A stretch of 64,000 nt of DNA. It comes from Whitmania pigra. Taxonomy: Eukaryota; Annelida; Clitellata; Hirudinida; Haemopidae. The notes under the pieces were generated by a model that was given only the letters and a program-made list of their open reading frames with translations, was not told the origin of the DNA and ran no database searches. Shown in pieces: positions 27,898 to 41,000 of the stretch. Each line of letters opens with the position of its first letter. Within the stretch, counting starts at the first letter, position 1. The stretch is from positions 1,056,501 through 1,120,500 of the forward strand of contig JAJTWR010000350.1 of NCBI GenBank assembly GCA_021613335.1, written 5' to 3'. A program made the translations under genes and the position numbers.

Positions 27898-28005
27898 CTT
27901 GACAATCTCCATCTTCAGTCCGTTTTCAGACACCAAAAGATCCTGATGCCTCAGGTAGGCCATGAAGAGTTCAACCAACTTTGGAATAAAGGAGACAATA
28001 TTTGC
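27898..28005 (-). CDS. Orphan 36-codon exon of an unidentified gene
   Basis: A minus-strand open exon with TTTAG acceptor and GTGACG donor, phase 0 at both ends. It encodes IVSFIPKLVELFMAYLRHQD and continues to LKMEIVK, amphipathic helices reminiscent of a HEAT/ARM-type repeat. It lies downstream of the ADGRV1 stop and just upstream of the LTR element. A possible next piece, 27700-27785, is also open on the minus strand, and a terminal-looking segment (VTLSEVGKDEGGPVFRKI then stop) lies at 25592-25715. No gene could be assembled. It may be the remains of a gene broken by the LTR insertion. Confidence 0.4.
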
Positions 28006-28725
28006 CTAAAGAAATTGAGGATATTAACTAAAAGAGCTCTAGCAGAAGCTTCCTTGTCCATAAAAAATGAATCTAATTGTTGCCAGATCGATTCTCAGAA
28101 GCAAAGTTCTGGATAAAAAAACTTTCATTAATAATATTCAATAATTTCAGCTATAATAATAAGAGATAAGAAAATGATAAAATATGTCTGCTGATTCATT
28201 GACAATTTGTAGTTATTAAATTTATTAAGGTGTTTTTAACTAGCACATTAAATATCAAATGCAAAGAATTTAAGTTTAGCATTTTATTCCTGATCAGTTG
28301 AGACACTAATAAAGCCTTCTTGGCCTTCGTGGAGTCATTTCAAAGTCGTTTTCAGTAGCAAAACCATTCCAACATGCCAACAACCATTTTTTTTCATTTC
28401 CCATGAGTAACTGACGATTTTTGTTTGCCTATCTTTTTCTCATTAAACACTGAGTACAATGAAGTACATGCTTTTCCAGATGCCATGACATTGGAATTCC
28501 AATTGAAACTGTTTTAAATTTGACAAGATTTTCATATTAAATTATTTGATATGTACAAAGGATACCCCAAAACACTAAATAACTTTCACGTTTTACATAT
28601 TCCGTTTTTTAAAGTTTGAGAAGATTCGCAACCCGAAGTAAATAAGGGATTTTTTAGTTCAATAACTTTTGATTCACTTGGATCTTAGTTTGGATATATA
28701 CACACCAGAACGTGTTTGATGTCTA
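28006..28725. other. Intergenic / ADGRV1 3' flank
   Basis: No gene or repeat recognised on either strand. Confidence 0.5.
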
Positions 28726-28731
28726 TTTATT
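28726..28731 (-). promoter_or_regulatory. ADGRV1 polyadenylation signal
   Basis: AATAAA on the minus strand, about 30 nt beyond the stop codon at 28762-28764, implying a very short 3' UTR. Confidence 0.6.
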
Positions 28732-28761
28732 CAACTGAGCGAAAACAACAAAAATCAAAAT

Positions 28762-29043
28762 TTAAAAGAATATGTCAGACATCATAGTTGTATCTTTATA
28801 CAACTGTTTCTTGTTGAGGTCTTCCAAAGAAAGTGACCTCACACTTCCAAGGTCAGTGCAATTCTTCTCAATGACAGAAAGTAAATTGTCTATTTGTTGG
28901 TCATCCAAAATGTTTTTATTCAGTGAACTGGACCTTGTCTGAAAATGCACTAAATCCTCATCATCAGAAAAGTGCAGTTTGATTGAGTTTTCTGAATTTG
29001 CCCTCTGGAGCCAAATCTTTGGACTCAGTTTTCTTTCTGTTTT
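28762..29043 (-). CDS. ADGRV1: ADGRV1 terminal exon, cytoplasmic tail
   Basis: Last coding exon, 94 codons with TAA stop. The hydrophilic tail, together with 29112-29417, has acidic and serine-rich stretches (FSDDEDLVHFQ, SVRSLSLEDLNKKQL). It ends in SDIFF. Vertebrate ADGRV1 ends in a class I PDZ ligand that binds whirlin and related scaffolds. Here the last residues are hydrophobic and resemble a class II PDZ ligand (hydrophobic-x-hydrophobic), which is inference. Confidence 0.88.
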   Translation of the reverse strand, partial: KTERKLSPKIWLQRANSENSIKLHFSDDEDLVHFQTRSSSLNKNILDDQQIDNLLSVIEKNCTDLGSVRSLSLEDLNKKQLYKDTTMMSDIFF

Positions 29044-32000
29044 CTAAATAAAAATTTATTATACACAAAACAAGCCTGTGTTCAAAAAAATATGCTTGAC
29101 AAACATCAAACCTCTCCAAAATTATGTGCTGGCAGCTCAAATTCAGATGGAAGATCCATTGCTGGATTAACACTATGCTCTGCAGGGTCATTGTTTGAGA
29201 TTGAACCGATGCCAAGCTCCTTATGCTCATAATCATCTTGGTTATTGTATGAAGGCTCATCAGCATTTGGAACCATCTCTATATTACTCTGATTTCTCCT
29301 TTTAATGTTTTTTATTCGAATAAACTTTGAAGCACTTGTTTGGGACACCCTTTTCATTTTTGTCTGCAGACTCTTGCAACACCTCAGGAGACCATAGACA
29401 ATGAAAATATAAATACCCTGAGACATGTCGACAAATTAATTTAAATTTGCGTGATCATACATAATGTTTAATGCTTGAATGGTATAACCATAGATATATT
29501 TGTGGTGACGAAAATAATTAAAATCCACTGCTGCTGAACGATGAGATGTAATCCTCCAAAGAAACAGGTTGCAATAGCAAGTAGCCATAGAATCACCACA
29601 AGAATGAATTCTGGGATGAAAGAAATGCTGGCTAATAATATTTTCAAGATTGGTGGAATGGTTTGTGATTTTGGTGGGGAAAATGGGAATAATTGTGAGA
29701 TCAACATTGGTAATGTCCATTAAACAATGCTGTCCTTTCTGAGCATGTATAAGTTTGTTTTATACTTTCTAATGAATTGCTTAAAGTTTCAGAAAAAAAA
29801 GAAAAATGAGGTGCATTCGCTCAGACTACGCTTAATTTGCCTACCAAAGGAGTTCTTATTATCTTTATAGATGTCATCATAGTTTTTCCACAGCTCCCAA
29901 CTTGTTGAACATCGATGAAGTAGCATGATGAATGCTATGGCAGTAATGAGCTGGATAAAGAACACTCCGACCAGGGCTGCATACAGATTTGTCATGAAAC
30001 ATCTGCCAAATAAAACGAGATCTTGCTGAATAACTTAAGGTATTATTTCTTTGAAATGACAATTCAATCTTAGAATAACTGAGATGATGTAATTTTTAAA
30101 GTCAGATCAAGATGAGATGCAAACTACTCAGATCTTACACATCTTTGTTTCCGGTGACATCGCCATAAAATTTGTCAAATGGAACGTCCATGGCAAACTT
30201 GTAAATGAGAAATGAACCCAGATGGAATGCACCGACAAGTAAAGCTGACAAACCTTAAATTCACAGAACATTTAGTTTAGTTGAGCTAAAAGAATCCACA
30301 AATATTTGTGGAACAATTGCATCAAATCATGTTAATCCACATTGAAACATCAAAATATCTTGATAATAACCAACCCCATGCTATAATAGAATTTGTCATG
30401 AAGCTAATGGAACTGGTGTCCTTGTTGAGATGCAGCACTCCATAAAGCTTGTAGATCTGCCATGCAAAGCAATTAAAATATAAAAAATTTAAGAGCTGGA
30501 ATGATTAGATGTTTTTATTTTCATTCAGTTGCTAGTAGTTAGTTGAACTGATGCCAACAAAATACATTTGTTAAGAGAAATAAAATCACTTTTAGTAAAT
30601 ACTAAAAATTATGCATTCATGAACTAGACAAGTTTAATGAATTTTTAATGAGTTTTTGCAACCTGGAGTATGATCCAGACAAACTGGGAGACATAAAATA
30701 AATGCACCACAATGGACATCACAATGCACGGGTTAGATTGGGATCCCAGTATTGCACGAGGACTGAGAAACACGTCTACTACATAAGACAACTAGAAGTA
30801 TTAAATTAAGCTCGTTATTGAAACGTTATGCAGATTCAATTCATTAATACCTTGTTGAGACGGATGACTAACCTGGAGCAAGAGAAGAGAAAGAATCATC
30901 TGCAACAGGAGTTTGACAACGGTTCCATAGCCGGATTGAACGAAGAGATGAACTGAAAGAACTACAGCACAAGAAGCCTGAAATTGTAAAATAACAAATA
31001 ATAATAAAAGAGAAGTATTGAAATAAAGTACACTTCTAAAAAAAGATCTAAATTAGGCACATGTGAGAATAATTATTGTGCAAATTGTCAAAGTATGAAA
31101 TAGACTTATAAATATTATAGCGTAGCTTAGTTAAATAAAAGTATTAATAATAGTGGTGATAGTTAAATAAAAATAGCAACAGTGGTGATGAAAGGGAATT
31201 GCCACAACAAGCATGATAAATAAAACACGAATGAGAACACAATATCTAACCACTACAAATAGACAGGACGCGTGAAACCAGATTGGATACAGGAGCCCAT
31301 CCGTCTCCATGACAACTCCAAATGCTCCTCCAGGTGCAGAGCAGAAGCAGTCAACTTGATGAGCAGTTCCAAGCATGAGATTGTTCTCGAGATGACAAAC
31401 ATCAAAAGCAGGACATTTAGAGACTTCCATTCCACAAAAAACACACCTGGAATAAATAGACTGAATGGTAAATGGATAATAATGAAGTCTTTCTAATAAA
31501 AATAATAATAGCAGTAATAATAAATAACAATAAAAATAATAGCGAAACAAGACAATAATAATCCTTAAGTGCTCACTTGGACAACTGAGAGGGAAGTGAG
31601 TTGGTCTTGAATGAGTAAAAAATATTTTTCACCAACTTTAGACTATTTCCATTTGAATATGTGTTGAAATACATGAGCTGTTGGTTTAAATGGCAAACAG
31701 GTGGTTAGTTTGATGAGTTCATAACTCGAAATGATAATTTCTTTAATTGGTTAAAGAGAGTATTAACAATACCATTACAATATTTAGCATTTAATATATG
31801 GCATTGTGTTTACCTATAATTTCTTAAAATAATTAATTTTATCTATAAATAAGGAAACATAATTGTATTTTGTTGCAACAATGCAACTCCAAAACTTAAT
31901 CATGCGTTCATCATGAATGTTGCTTTATGACTGCTACCTTGTTGTCAAGATATTTAAAATCCACATCTTTTGTCCTGAACCACAAAAGTGATTTGTAAAT

Positions 32001-35000
32001 GACAAGAAGAACTTTGAAGCACTGAAGATTGATTTTAAAAATGAATCTCAACTAAATTCAAGTAATTTTAACATTTAACATCAAGTTTGACTACTGTAGA
32101 ATAATAACTTTTGCATAATAACAATAATACCTTTGTAAACAATAGACAATATCAAATCAATAACGTGATTAACCTGTTCGGAGGAGGAAAAATCCAAAAC
32201 ACCTTGAAGGGATAATGTCAGAGCCTCCATACCTTCACTGAATCAATGCAAAACATGATGCAGATTGTTATGATGCTTGTATGATACATTACAATGTAAT
32301 TTTCAACTTGTTTTAAAATTCGCAATAACATAATTCTATATTAAAACCTAAATGTTCTGGACTTTAAGTCCAATTTTTTTTAAACATTTCTCAAAATTGC
32401 AAAAAATAGTTCACAAAAAAAACATTTGATAAAATGAAAAGTAATGCCTAAGTGATTAAGTGATTAAGGCCATAATAAAGGCTTATAATGTTAAGTAATG
32501 CTTAATTCTTCTATTCAATCATTCAAAGTATTAAGAGCTTGTTTTAATGCCAATTAAAGGCCACTCACAATTGTTTCCAAGATACGTTTTCAATGTTTTT
32601 AGCTTTAATGTGTTTCACCACAAACGTGAATAATGAGCATGAGGATAAAGCAGACGATGTTATCCTGAAAGAAATGAAAAAACAAATTAGAAAATTTCAA
32701 ATATTAAACAAATAACATTTTAATGCTTTTTATGTTTAAAAAGCAATCCTTATAATTAACATAATACAATTATTATGTATTTAAAATAAAATGAGAAAAT
32801 AAATCATTCTTAAATTCCAGTTGCATCAGCATTAAGAGACCCATAAAAGGACTCTGAAATGAAATGAACTCATTTTCATTCACTTTCAACTGATGAAACA
32901 ACCACTCACTCCTCTCTGCACGAGTCATTAGAAGGAGGAATCGAAGCAGCAAATAACCCCAGAGTTTCAACCATGGCGAGGGAACCTCGAAAAGCATCGA
33001 GTCTGTCCATGCGGGCAGTTGAACACAAAACGTCCGTGATTGAAGTTTTGACTTCATTTGACAAACTTTGTGCAACGAAAATAATTTAAATAATTTTAAA
33101 ATCATTTCAAATGTTCTTGTTACAAGGTTAAGCTTTGCCTCCAAGTTGGTAATTTAGAACTTAAATGTCTAAGAATAATACTAGTTAACAACAAAAACAA
33201 CTATTGGTAAAATTGATTAAAATATTGATGAAAGTTAATAATGACTTTAGAGAAAATTTTAACATTTCAAGTAAGAATCTAGTTAGTGCATTAAAGGCTA
33301 CATTATTACGTAATATTTTCATAAATCCAAAACAATTTTTAAGAACCTGGATGCATTTAAGGAGGTTGAAATGTACCTCACCATCTGACTAGTTAAGGTG
33401 ACCATAGTCATTGAAAAGTTTGAAGATTTTACCAATTTGTTCAGTTCAAGAAATGCCCTATTTCACAATTTCAATAAAGTTTTTAAGGGCTTTATGGTTA
33501 AAAGTTGACCATAAAAAAAATAAACAATTCAATAAATAATTTGTATGTGATATTCCATAAAAACTTTAAAGATAGTTTTAAAACTATTGATAATAATAAA
33601 TTATTTCTTAACTGAAATATAAAATTTTAAAAATATTTGATCAACATTTAAAGCACAAATTAAGCACAAACTAATTGTACCACCTGGTGATAAACTCTCC
33701 ACCTTGTGCCATTGTTACTTGAGACCAGATTTTCCAGACGGGATAGTCAGCATCGTTGCACACAGTCACGCTCGATAAGGATTCTCCAATTCTTGAGAAA
33801 CCACAAACAAAGCAAACTCAATGTTTAAGACAACAAAGTCTCCCAAAGATTGAAATAACAGTAAAATTATGCTTAGTTTTGGAAGAATTTCCATGCAAGT
33901 AAATAATTTCATGTTGGTATTTTAACAAACAAGTTACATCACATCATAACACCATCACATCACAACCTCATAACATCATCACATCTTCACATCATCACAT
34001 TGCGAGAGAATTACTTTGATTTGCATTCAAATAAAAACATGTTCAACAACCAACATGCAACCAGACGAGGCATTCTCGATGCGGACATGAAACTGAACGG
34101 GTGACTTCAAGAACTGAACACTGGACGTCTTCAAAGGCAACACCAGCCTCACAGCTTTCTGTAATTTAAAATATGTTTCCATCTAATGTAAATATGCAGA
34201 GGTTAAGTTCCAAACTTAAAAAAAAAAAGTAATACAATAAATGTAATATATTAAAAATATCATATATATTACAATAATATAATGTATTACAATAATATAA
34301 TATATTACAATAATATAATATATTACAATAATATAATGTATTACAAATATCAGAAGCATTTTTCGAAACCTGCTTTTGTAATTTCATTAAAAAATATTCA
34401 GATAACTATACAGATAACCAGAGAAACACTTCTCAGAGAATAATCTATAATGTTCTAAATAATAATAATAATAAGAATCATAATAATAACAACAACAACA
34501 ATAATAATAATATCATAATAAAAATATTGTAATAGTTTTCATTTTTCGCTTCAAAATAATTTCCATGGAAAGACTAACAACTCCAGGTGAGAATGAAATG
34601 CTGTCAATCATCCTGCTGTAATGTATTCCATCCACAGCTGGAAGAACCTCAACACCTGAAATAACCAGTGGAAGGGGAGGGGAAAATGTTGAATATGTTA
34701 ATGAGACTGCCTTGTTTAAGAAACCCGTTCTTTCCAGCATCAGTTGGCATTCTTTATCAGTTTGAGACATGAATAATTTCCTTGAAATACAAATGAAATC
34801 ATTTTGGTTTTATTTCATCTAAAAACTTATAAGTTTGATAAGTCATAATCAAGTGTTGCAAATGTTGGTCAGCATCAAAAATTCGAATATAAAATAATAT
34901 GTAATAAATTTCATTAGCAAATTTAATTTCAACATTTCACCAAACTTTCAAAACCTTGAATTGGATGGAAATTCCACTTTTCCGTGTGGAAAATCATTTT

Positions 35001-38000
35001 CTTTCAGAGTCACGTTGCAGAACTTTCTGTTTTCATCAATTGTTGCAACCATCCTATCTTGTTGGTTCAACATGAGCTCAATTAAAAGCCAGGATGCGTT
35101 CCTTGAAATCTTTTCAAAAGAAAAAGGAAAATTAAAAAATTATTGATAATAAAAATAACAATAACCATCACCATTAATAATGCACCACAACAGCAAATTT
35201 AATAATAATATTAAAAATGATCATAAACACAATAAAACAACAACAATAATAATAATCATAACCATGATAATAGCGAATATTGATTATTGTCAAACGATAA
35301 AATACGTGGTAAGGTGTAAAACTATTAAATGTCAAATATCAATACATTATCATCCTTCAGAAGCAAGTGACTGAAACAAATTTGTTTTCCTGAGCCACAG
35401 TTGAATGTTCCTGATGTCTGTTCAAGTACATCCACTGGTGATGCATTTCCTGCGAGTGCTGACCATAGAATCTGCAGGTCAAAAGTTTGAAGAACATTTT
35501 GTACTTTTCATGTGTGTTTTATGTGCTTTATGCTTCCTAAGTGCAGTAGGTATTGTATTTATTGTACATGTTGTTCATATTGTACCTGTTGCATGTAATG
35601 TGTGTATTGTACTTATTGTAAAATGCAGTACAGAAGCAGTCTTACAGTCCTTAGGGGGTAAAGAGTTCCATTGGTCCTGTCGATGGTCATAACAAGGTCG
35701 AGGACCCCCGAGTCCTCATCCCCGATCAAGTGGGAGGAGTTAATAACTACAAAACCAATCACCTCCTTCCATCGGCTGTCAAACTGAATCTTCACCACTG
35801 AGTAGCCCTGGTATTAAAATTCAAGTGCAATGAAATATTTGCAAGACGTCTGGACTTTGGTTATTTGAGTATATTTATATAATAAATATTAGGTTGAATA
35901 TATTATTGTTAATATCACCTCTAAAAGGTTATCTTGTGAAAATCTGGCAACCCTCAAGCCAGATGTTAATGGCCTCAAGTAAACAAAGATTTCCTTGTCA
36001 AGATATTCATATCCAGCAAAATTCAGACCAGTTAAATTTACAAGTTGTTCGTTTTTGCCTTCCTATGAAATTCAAGTCAACGGCTTCGATCAACTAAGCA
36101 ATTTAATATATCTTAATGATATATTTATAATTAAGTTTCATAAAGTCAAATAAACTCCAGGCATAACAGTATTTTTAAAGGTATTGTTTAACTGAAAGTG
36201 CAGACAATATTATTGCCGCTTATTATTATTGTTATTATTATTATATCGGTTGTTCGTATTATTAAGCTATCAGTTGTTACAAACGACATTGTTAATGAAT
36301 GTTAATAATATTAATCAACCCAACCTAATTTAAAAGCATGACAGAAGCCTCACCTTGAAATCCAGTAAAACATCCAATGTTTTGTACTCAGTCCCAGTAT
36401 AGGCTCTCTTTTTCAAATCTCTTTTGCTTAGGAGGGCAGCAATGGTATCATTATCAGGAGTAGGAAAGTTTCCAAAGATGGCATCCCAAGGCTCTCCTCC
36501 ACCAACACTCCTTACATTCACTGATGCACTGCCTAATGAGCTGCCTGTGAATGATAGCCATGTTTAATTACTTTTAGTGATAAGTCAATTAACCAATTTA
36601 ATTTCATTTCCTAAACATACAAAATAGTTACTTTAAGTACAAAGATGCATTGTAAACAACATTTTTGAATCCAAACTTACCTGATCTGGAGACAAGAAAC
36701 GAAACATTTTCAGAAGCAAGCCAAGTTGCAAATGGTTGCAACTGTTTAATACTGAACACTCCGTACGAAGGAAAACCCCCTTTTAAAGAAATCACAGATC
36801 TGCTTTTATTGGGAGCCAGTTGAGGATGGCTACCTGAAAATTAAAATAATTAACAAATAACTATATCAAACCAAACCTATCAAGAATAACTGCAATGTAA
36901 AATAATGAGAAATGAATTTGGAAACCTCCAAAGACTGGTCCACCTGATCTTCTTATTTGAGTCAAATTCACGACGAAATATCCACTAGATAGGTACGGAT
37001 TCACCTTACAATAGCAAATAATGTTTCAGAAAGAAAATACTTAAGCACTTAAAAGTTCACCAAACTGAGTGAAATCGGACATAAACCAAATCTTTTTGAC
37101 ATAAAATATAAGCATACAAACTTGTAACATATCTATTTCATACTTGAACTATTTTATTAATTAAGTTTTAAGTTCAGACGATGTTCGAAAGCAATATGAA
37201 ACAAAATTAACACCAGCAGATGGTCATACTAATATCAAACAATAGGTTATGTTCAATAGCAAATTGCTAATATTTAATATTACTATTACTGATACTAATA
37301 CTACAAATAATAATAATAATAACAACAGCTAATAAGTCATACTAACTTTAACAGCAATTACTGCAGTTGTCTGTCCAATATTGAACAATACCTTGCCATA
37401 CTGAATGTCTTCGTAATCAAATCCATTTGTAAACTTGTAGGCTGAAAACCAGACTTCAGTCTCTGTCAGTGATCCAAAAGATCTCATCAAATTGAGTGAA
37501 ATCTGACAAAAATAAAAGAAAGAGCAAACATGACAGGATATTTCCCAGCATCAACTTCCATTTATGGATCCCATTAACTTCACTGACTCAATTAAGTCCA
37601 TTAGCTTCATTAATTCCAGCATGAATATCCTACCTTGGTCTCTTCCACATCTTGCTGTTGAACCGACATGTTGAGCTGCTTGTCACCAATTGACACCTCA
37701 CCATTGGGCTGAATGATGCAAGTTAAATTGGCTTCGGACATGAATTGAGTTTTTTGTTGTGAGCTGAACTTCTGTAAGACCAACATAAACAACTCTTTCC
37801 TGCTTGGATCTGATGTGAGCTGAAAATTTAAATTTATAATGACAACTTTATAGCTACATTAAATATTAATATTTAAATTTCTAATTATAGAAATAAAAGA
37901 ATACCTTGGAGATAAAAAAAACAAATTATAGCAATCTGCAGAAATTAACACCTTAACTTCAAAGTAAGCGAGGGACTGCCCGTGCATCATAGAAACTGAA

Positions 38001-41000
38001 CCAGATGATGGAGAGATGAGGCCACTGAGAATGAATGAGTCAAATGCTGCTGGGGGTTTGCCCCTCTGAATTGACCAGTCCACTTGAACAGAACCAAAAC
38101 TTCCATATCTTTGGATAGTTATTTTAGATGTCTGTGTTTCTAAAATGTAAATGAGAATAAACACAAAGAAAATAAAGAAACCTAAAGACTTATTTCCACT
38201 TGTAGTCTTTACATTAACAACTGCATCATCAATTTCCAATACCAATTTTAAACTTTTTATATCACCAAAGCAGTATAATCATTATCATACATATTGTCAA
38301 ATGCATCTGTTATTGCATGTCAAAGTGAAAAGTAATATGAGGATATATATTAAACAAACACCATAGTCAATGGGTGCAGACTCCGTTTGGAAGCCAATTT
38401 CACTGTTACCAGCCTCATCCAGTACAGGAATATTTGCACACTTCTTGCTCGAATCAACAATTGGTTTGATGCTTACTGGAAAAATAATAACTATTATCAA
38501 ACACAATATAACACAAATGCAATCTATCTTCATAAATTGGAGTTAAGTGCTTCAAATAACAAAAAATACAACCACTGCCATCAAGGACAACGAGAGAGAT
38601 GATGCAAGCAGTGAAAGAGGATTTTGAACTTATAAACACATCCAAGTTGACATCAATTTCAATACTCTTCCACGACATTTGATTGGACACAACAACTTCA
38701 AATTCCCTGCTATTCGTGTAGAGCAGGTTGTTTTCTGCCTGGGAAGACCATTCAGAACAACTAACCATGATTTTAAGTTAATTTATTCATTTATTTGCAA
38801 ACATCTTTAAACATTAAGCACCACAATGCGTAAGCTGCATGTAAAATAAGCTCACTGATTGATGGAAAAATTTGATAATATTTTATTGAAACACTTAAAA
38901 CAGATTTAAGTAATAAAAAAAAACAAATAATAAAAAACATCAGAGTGATTTACTTGATCGTAGGACAAGTTAATCCTGGTCATGACACTCATTGCGAGAC
39001 CTCTCGATCTGCTCACATTGAGCATGATTTTTCTTCCAAGTGGATTCCATTCAACAACAAACTTCTGCAGCGAAGGATCAAAGGAGAACAATCCACATGG
39101 GTAGCCGTGCCCTCTACAAGTTTAACCAGCATTTTGGATGAAATTAATAAAATAACTTAATTGATGAAATTCTCTGTGACATAAATGATTATTTGATGCA
39201 AAATTCAAATGACTTGAAGTTAAACTAAGTGCAAATGTTACAAATATTCAAATATACGTTAGAATTAATACATTAATTAATGGTGATGCATTACAGCATT
39301 AATGATAAGGTAATGATATTATAAAATAACATTTAGAATAACGTAACCTTATCGTGAAGGAAACAGTCGAGTAATTCCTATCGATATCTGCTCCAGCAGA
39401 ACTTCTGGTCATTGTAAGGGCAAAAGTTTCATCAAATTCATCCTCATTGTCTTGCAGGAGAATCAGATCGATATAAACAACAGATTGACCCTCCTTCATT
39501 AATATTAGACCCGAGGTTTTACTGAAATCCTTCGATGGTTCATTGATTCCTGACAGCATCCACTCAATCTTTGGCCAAGAACAAAAAGGAAAGTGAGACA
39601 TCAAATAATTCATCAAATATGAAACAGAAAGCAATGTCACAAATGTATAAAACACAACTTTATTTAAATTTATTAAAAAAAATACTTGGCTATAACAATA
39701 ACGTAACACAAATCTTCCTCAGATTTTAAATACATTACCATTATAAAATTCTAACACTCTAGTTAAAGTTATAATGTAATCATTAACAAATTAATTAAAA
39801 AATTTCTGCTATAAATAACCTCAATGTCTCCATAAGTACCCAGAGTCCTTAGAACCACAAACTGCATCACAGTCTGACCAAGAACAGGTTCTTCAAAATA
39901 CTTTCCAGTTGTAGTTTCAAATCTCAACAAGCCATTGAGATATCCAAATTTATTGATCTTCAACGACAAAGTCATCGAGCGATTCGAAATAACAAGAAAT
40001 TAATGCAACCCAACAAAATGAAGCACCTACAATTATCATGACCTCAGAGTTCAATGGGTCAATGCCAGCTATTTGGTCAGCATTTTGAGTTTCAATCCTG
40101 GTTATTTTCACCGTGAACCTCTCCTCGAGCTCCCATCCAACGTGTGGTTTCACCAACAAATTGAAACTTTTTTTACCACCTTCACCGTCTTTCCAAACCA
40201 ATGATGACGACAACTCCTCAATTTCAACACCGACCAATGCCATGTCAGACGTGTCATTCAGAGGGTCATCTGTTCTGGAGTCAAATATTTGCCAATACAC
40301 CTGAAATAATCCAACCAGAATGAATAAAATTTAAATTAGTTAATTAACCATATACCAATAATTTTACTATTTTAAAGTATGCATGCATGAAATGTGTGCT
40401 ACACATGAACAACAAAACATAAGACCAATAGTGACAACATCAACATTGACATTATTAATCCAATTTAGTATAAATGGAACACCAACTTACTCTTTGTTCT
40501 GACAGAAATGAAACAGTTCTTTCAATCGAAAGGGTGACAGAGGACAAAATATCAAGATTTGGAAGCTTCACAACGTTTGGACGAAGAAATCCAAACTTTC
40601 CAAACGAGTAATCAGACTTTTCTATGGTGACCAGGCACTCTACATTTTGACCAAGACTTGCAAGAGGGTCTGATGATTAGGATATCAAACTTATTCAAAT
40701 AGAAAAGTGAATCTTAATAGTTGATGTGAAATATCTGGAAATCAATGACACTTAGATAACAAACAAGAGAATTCAAGCAACATTTAGTTAACATCAGAAA
40801 CTCCTTCTTTGCCTGAAATAAAAAGCCCAAATTCATCACAAAAAAAACAACTGGAATAAGCAATCCAGACATCAAACGAACTTGTTACAAATAAATAATA
40901 AAGAAAAGTTATTAAGAATAAACAGCAAGAACATAAAAACTTGTCACCTGAGACTTCAACTATCCTCACAACAAACTGTGAGGAGGGTTTAACACGACCA

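Noticed and set aside
34166..34387. Minus-strand ORF with repeated YYCNILYYCN
   Set aside because: Translation of an AT-rich minisatellite in an intron, not a gene.
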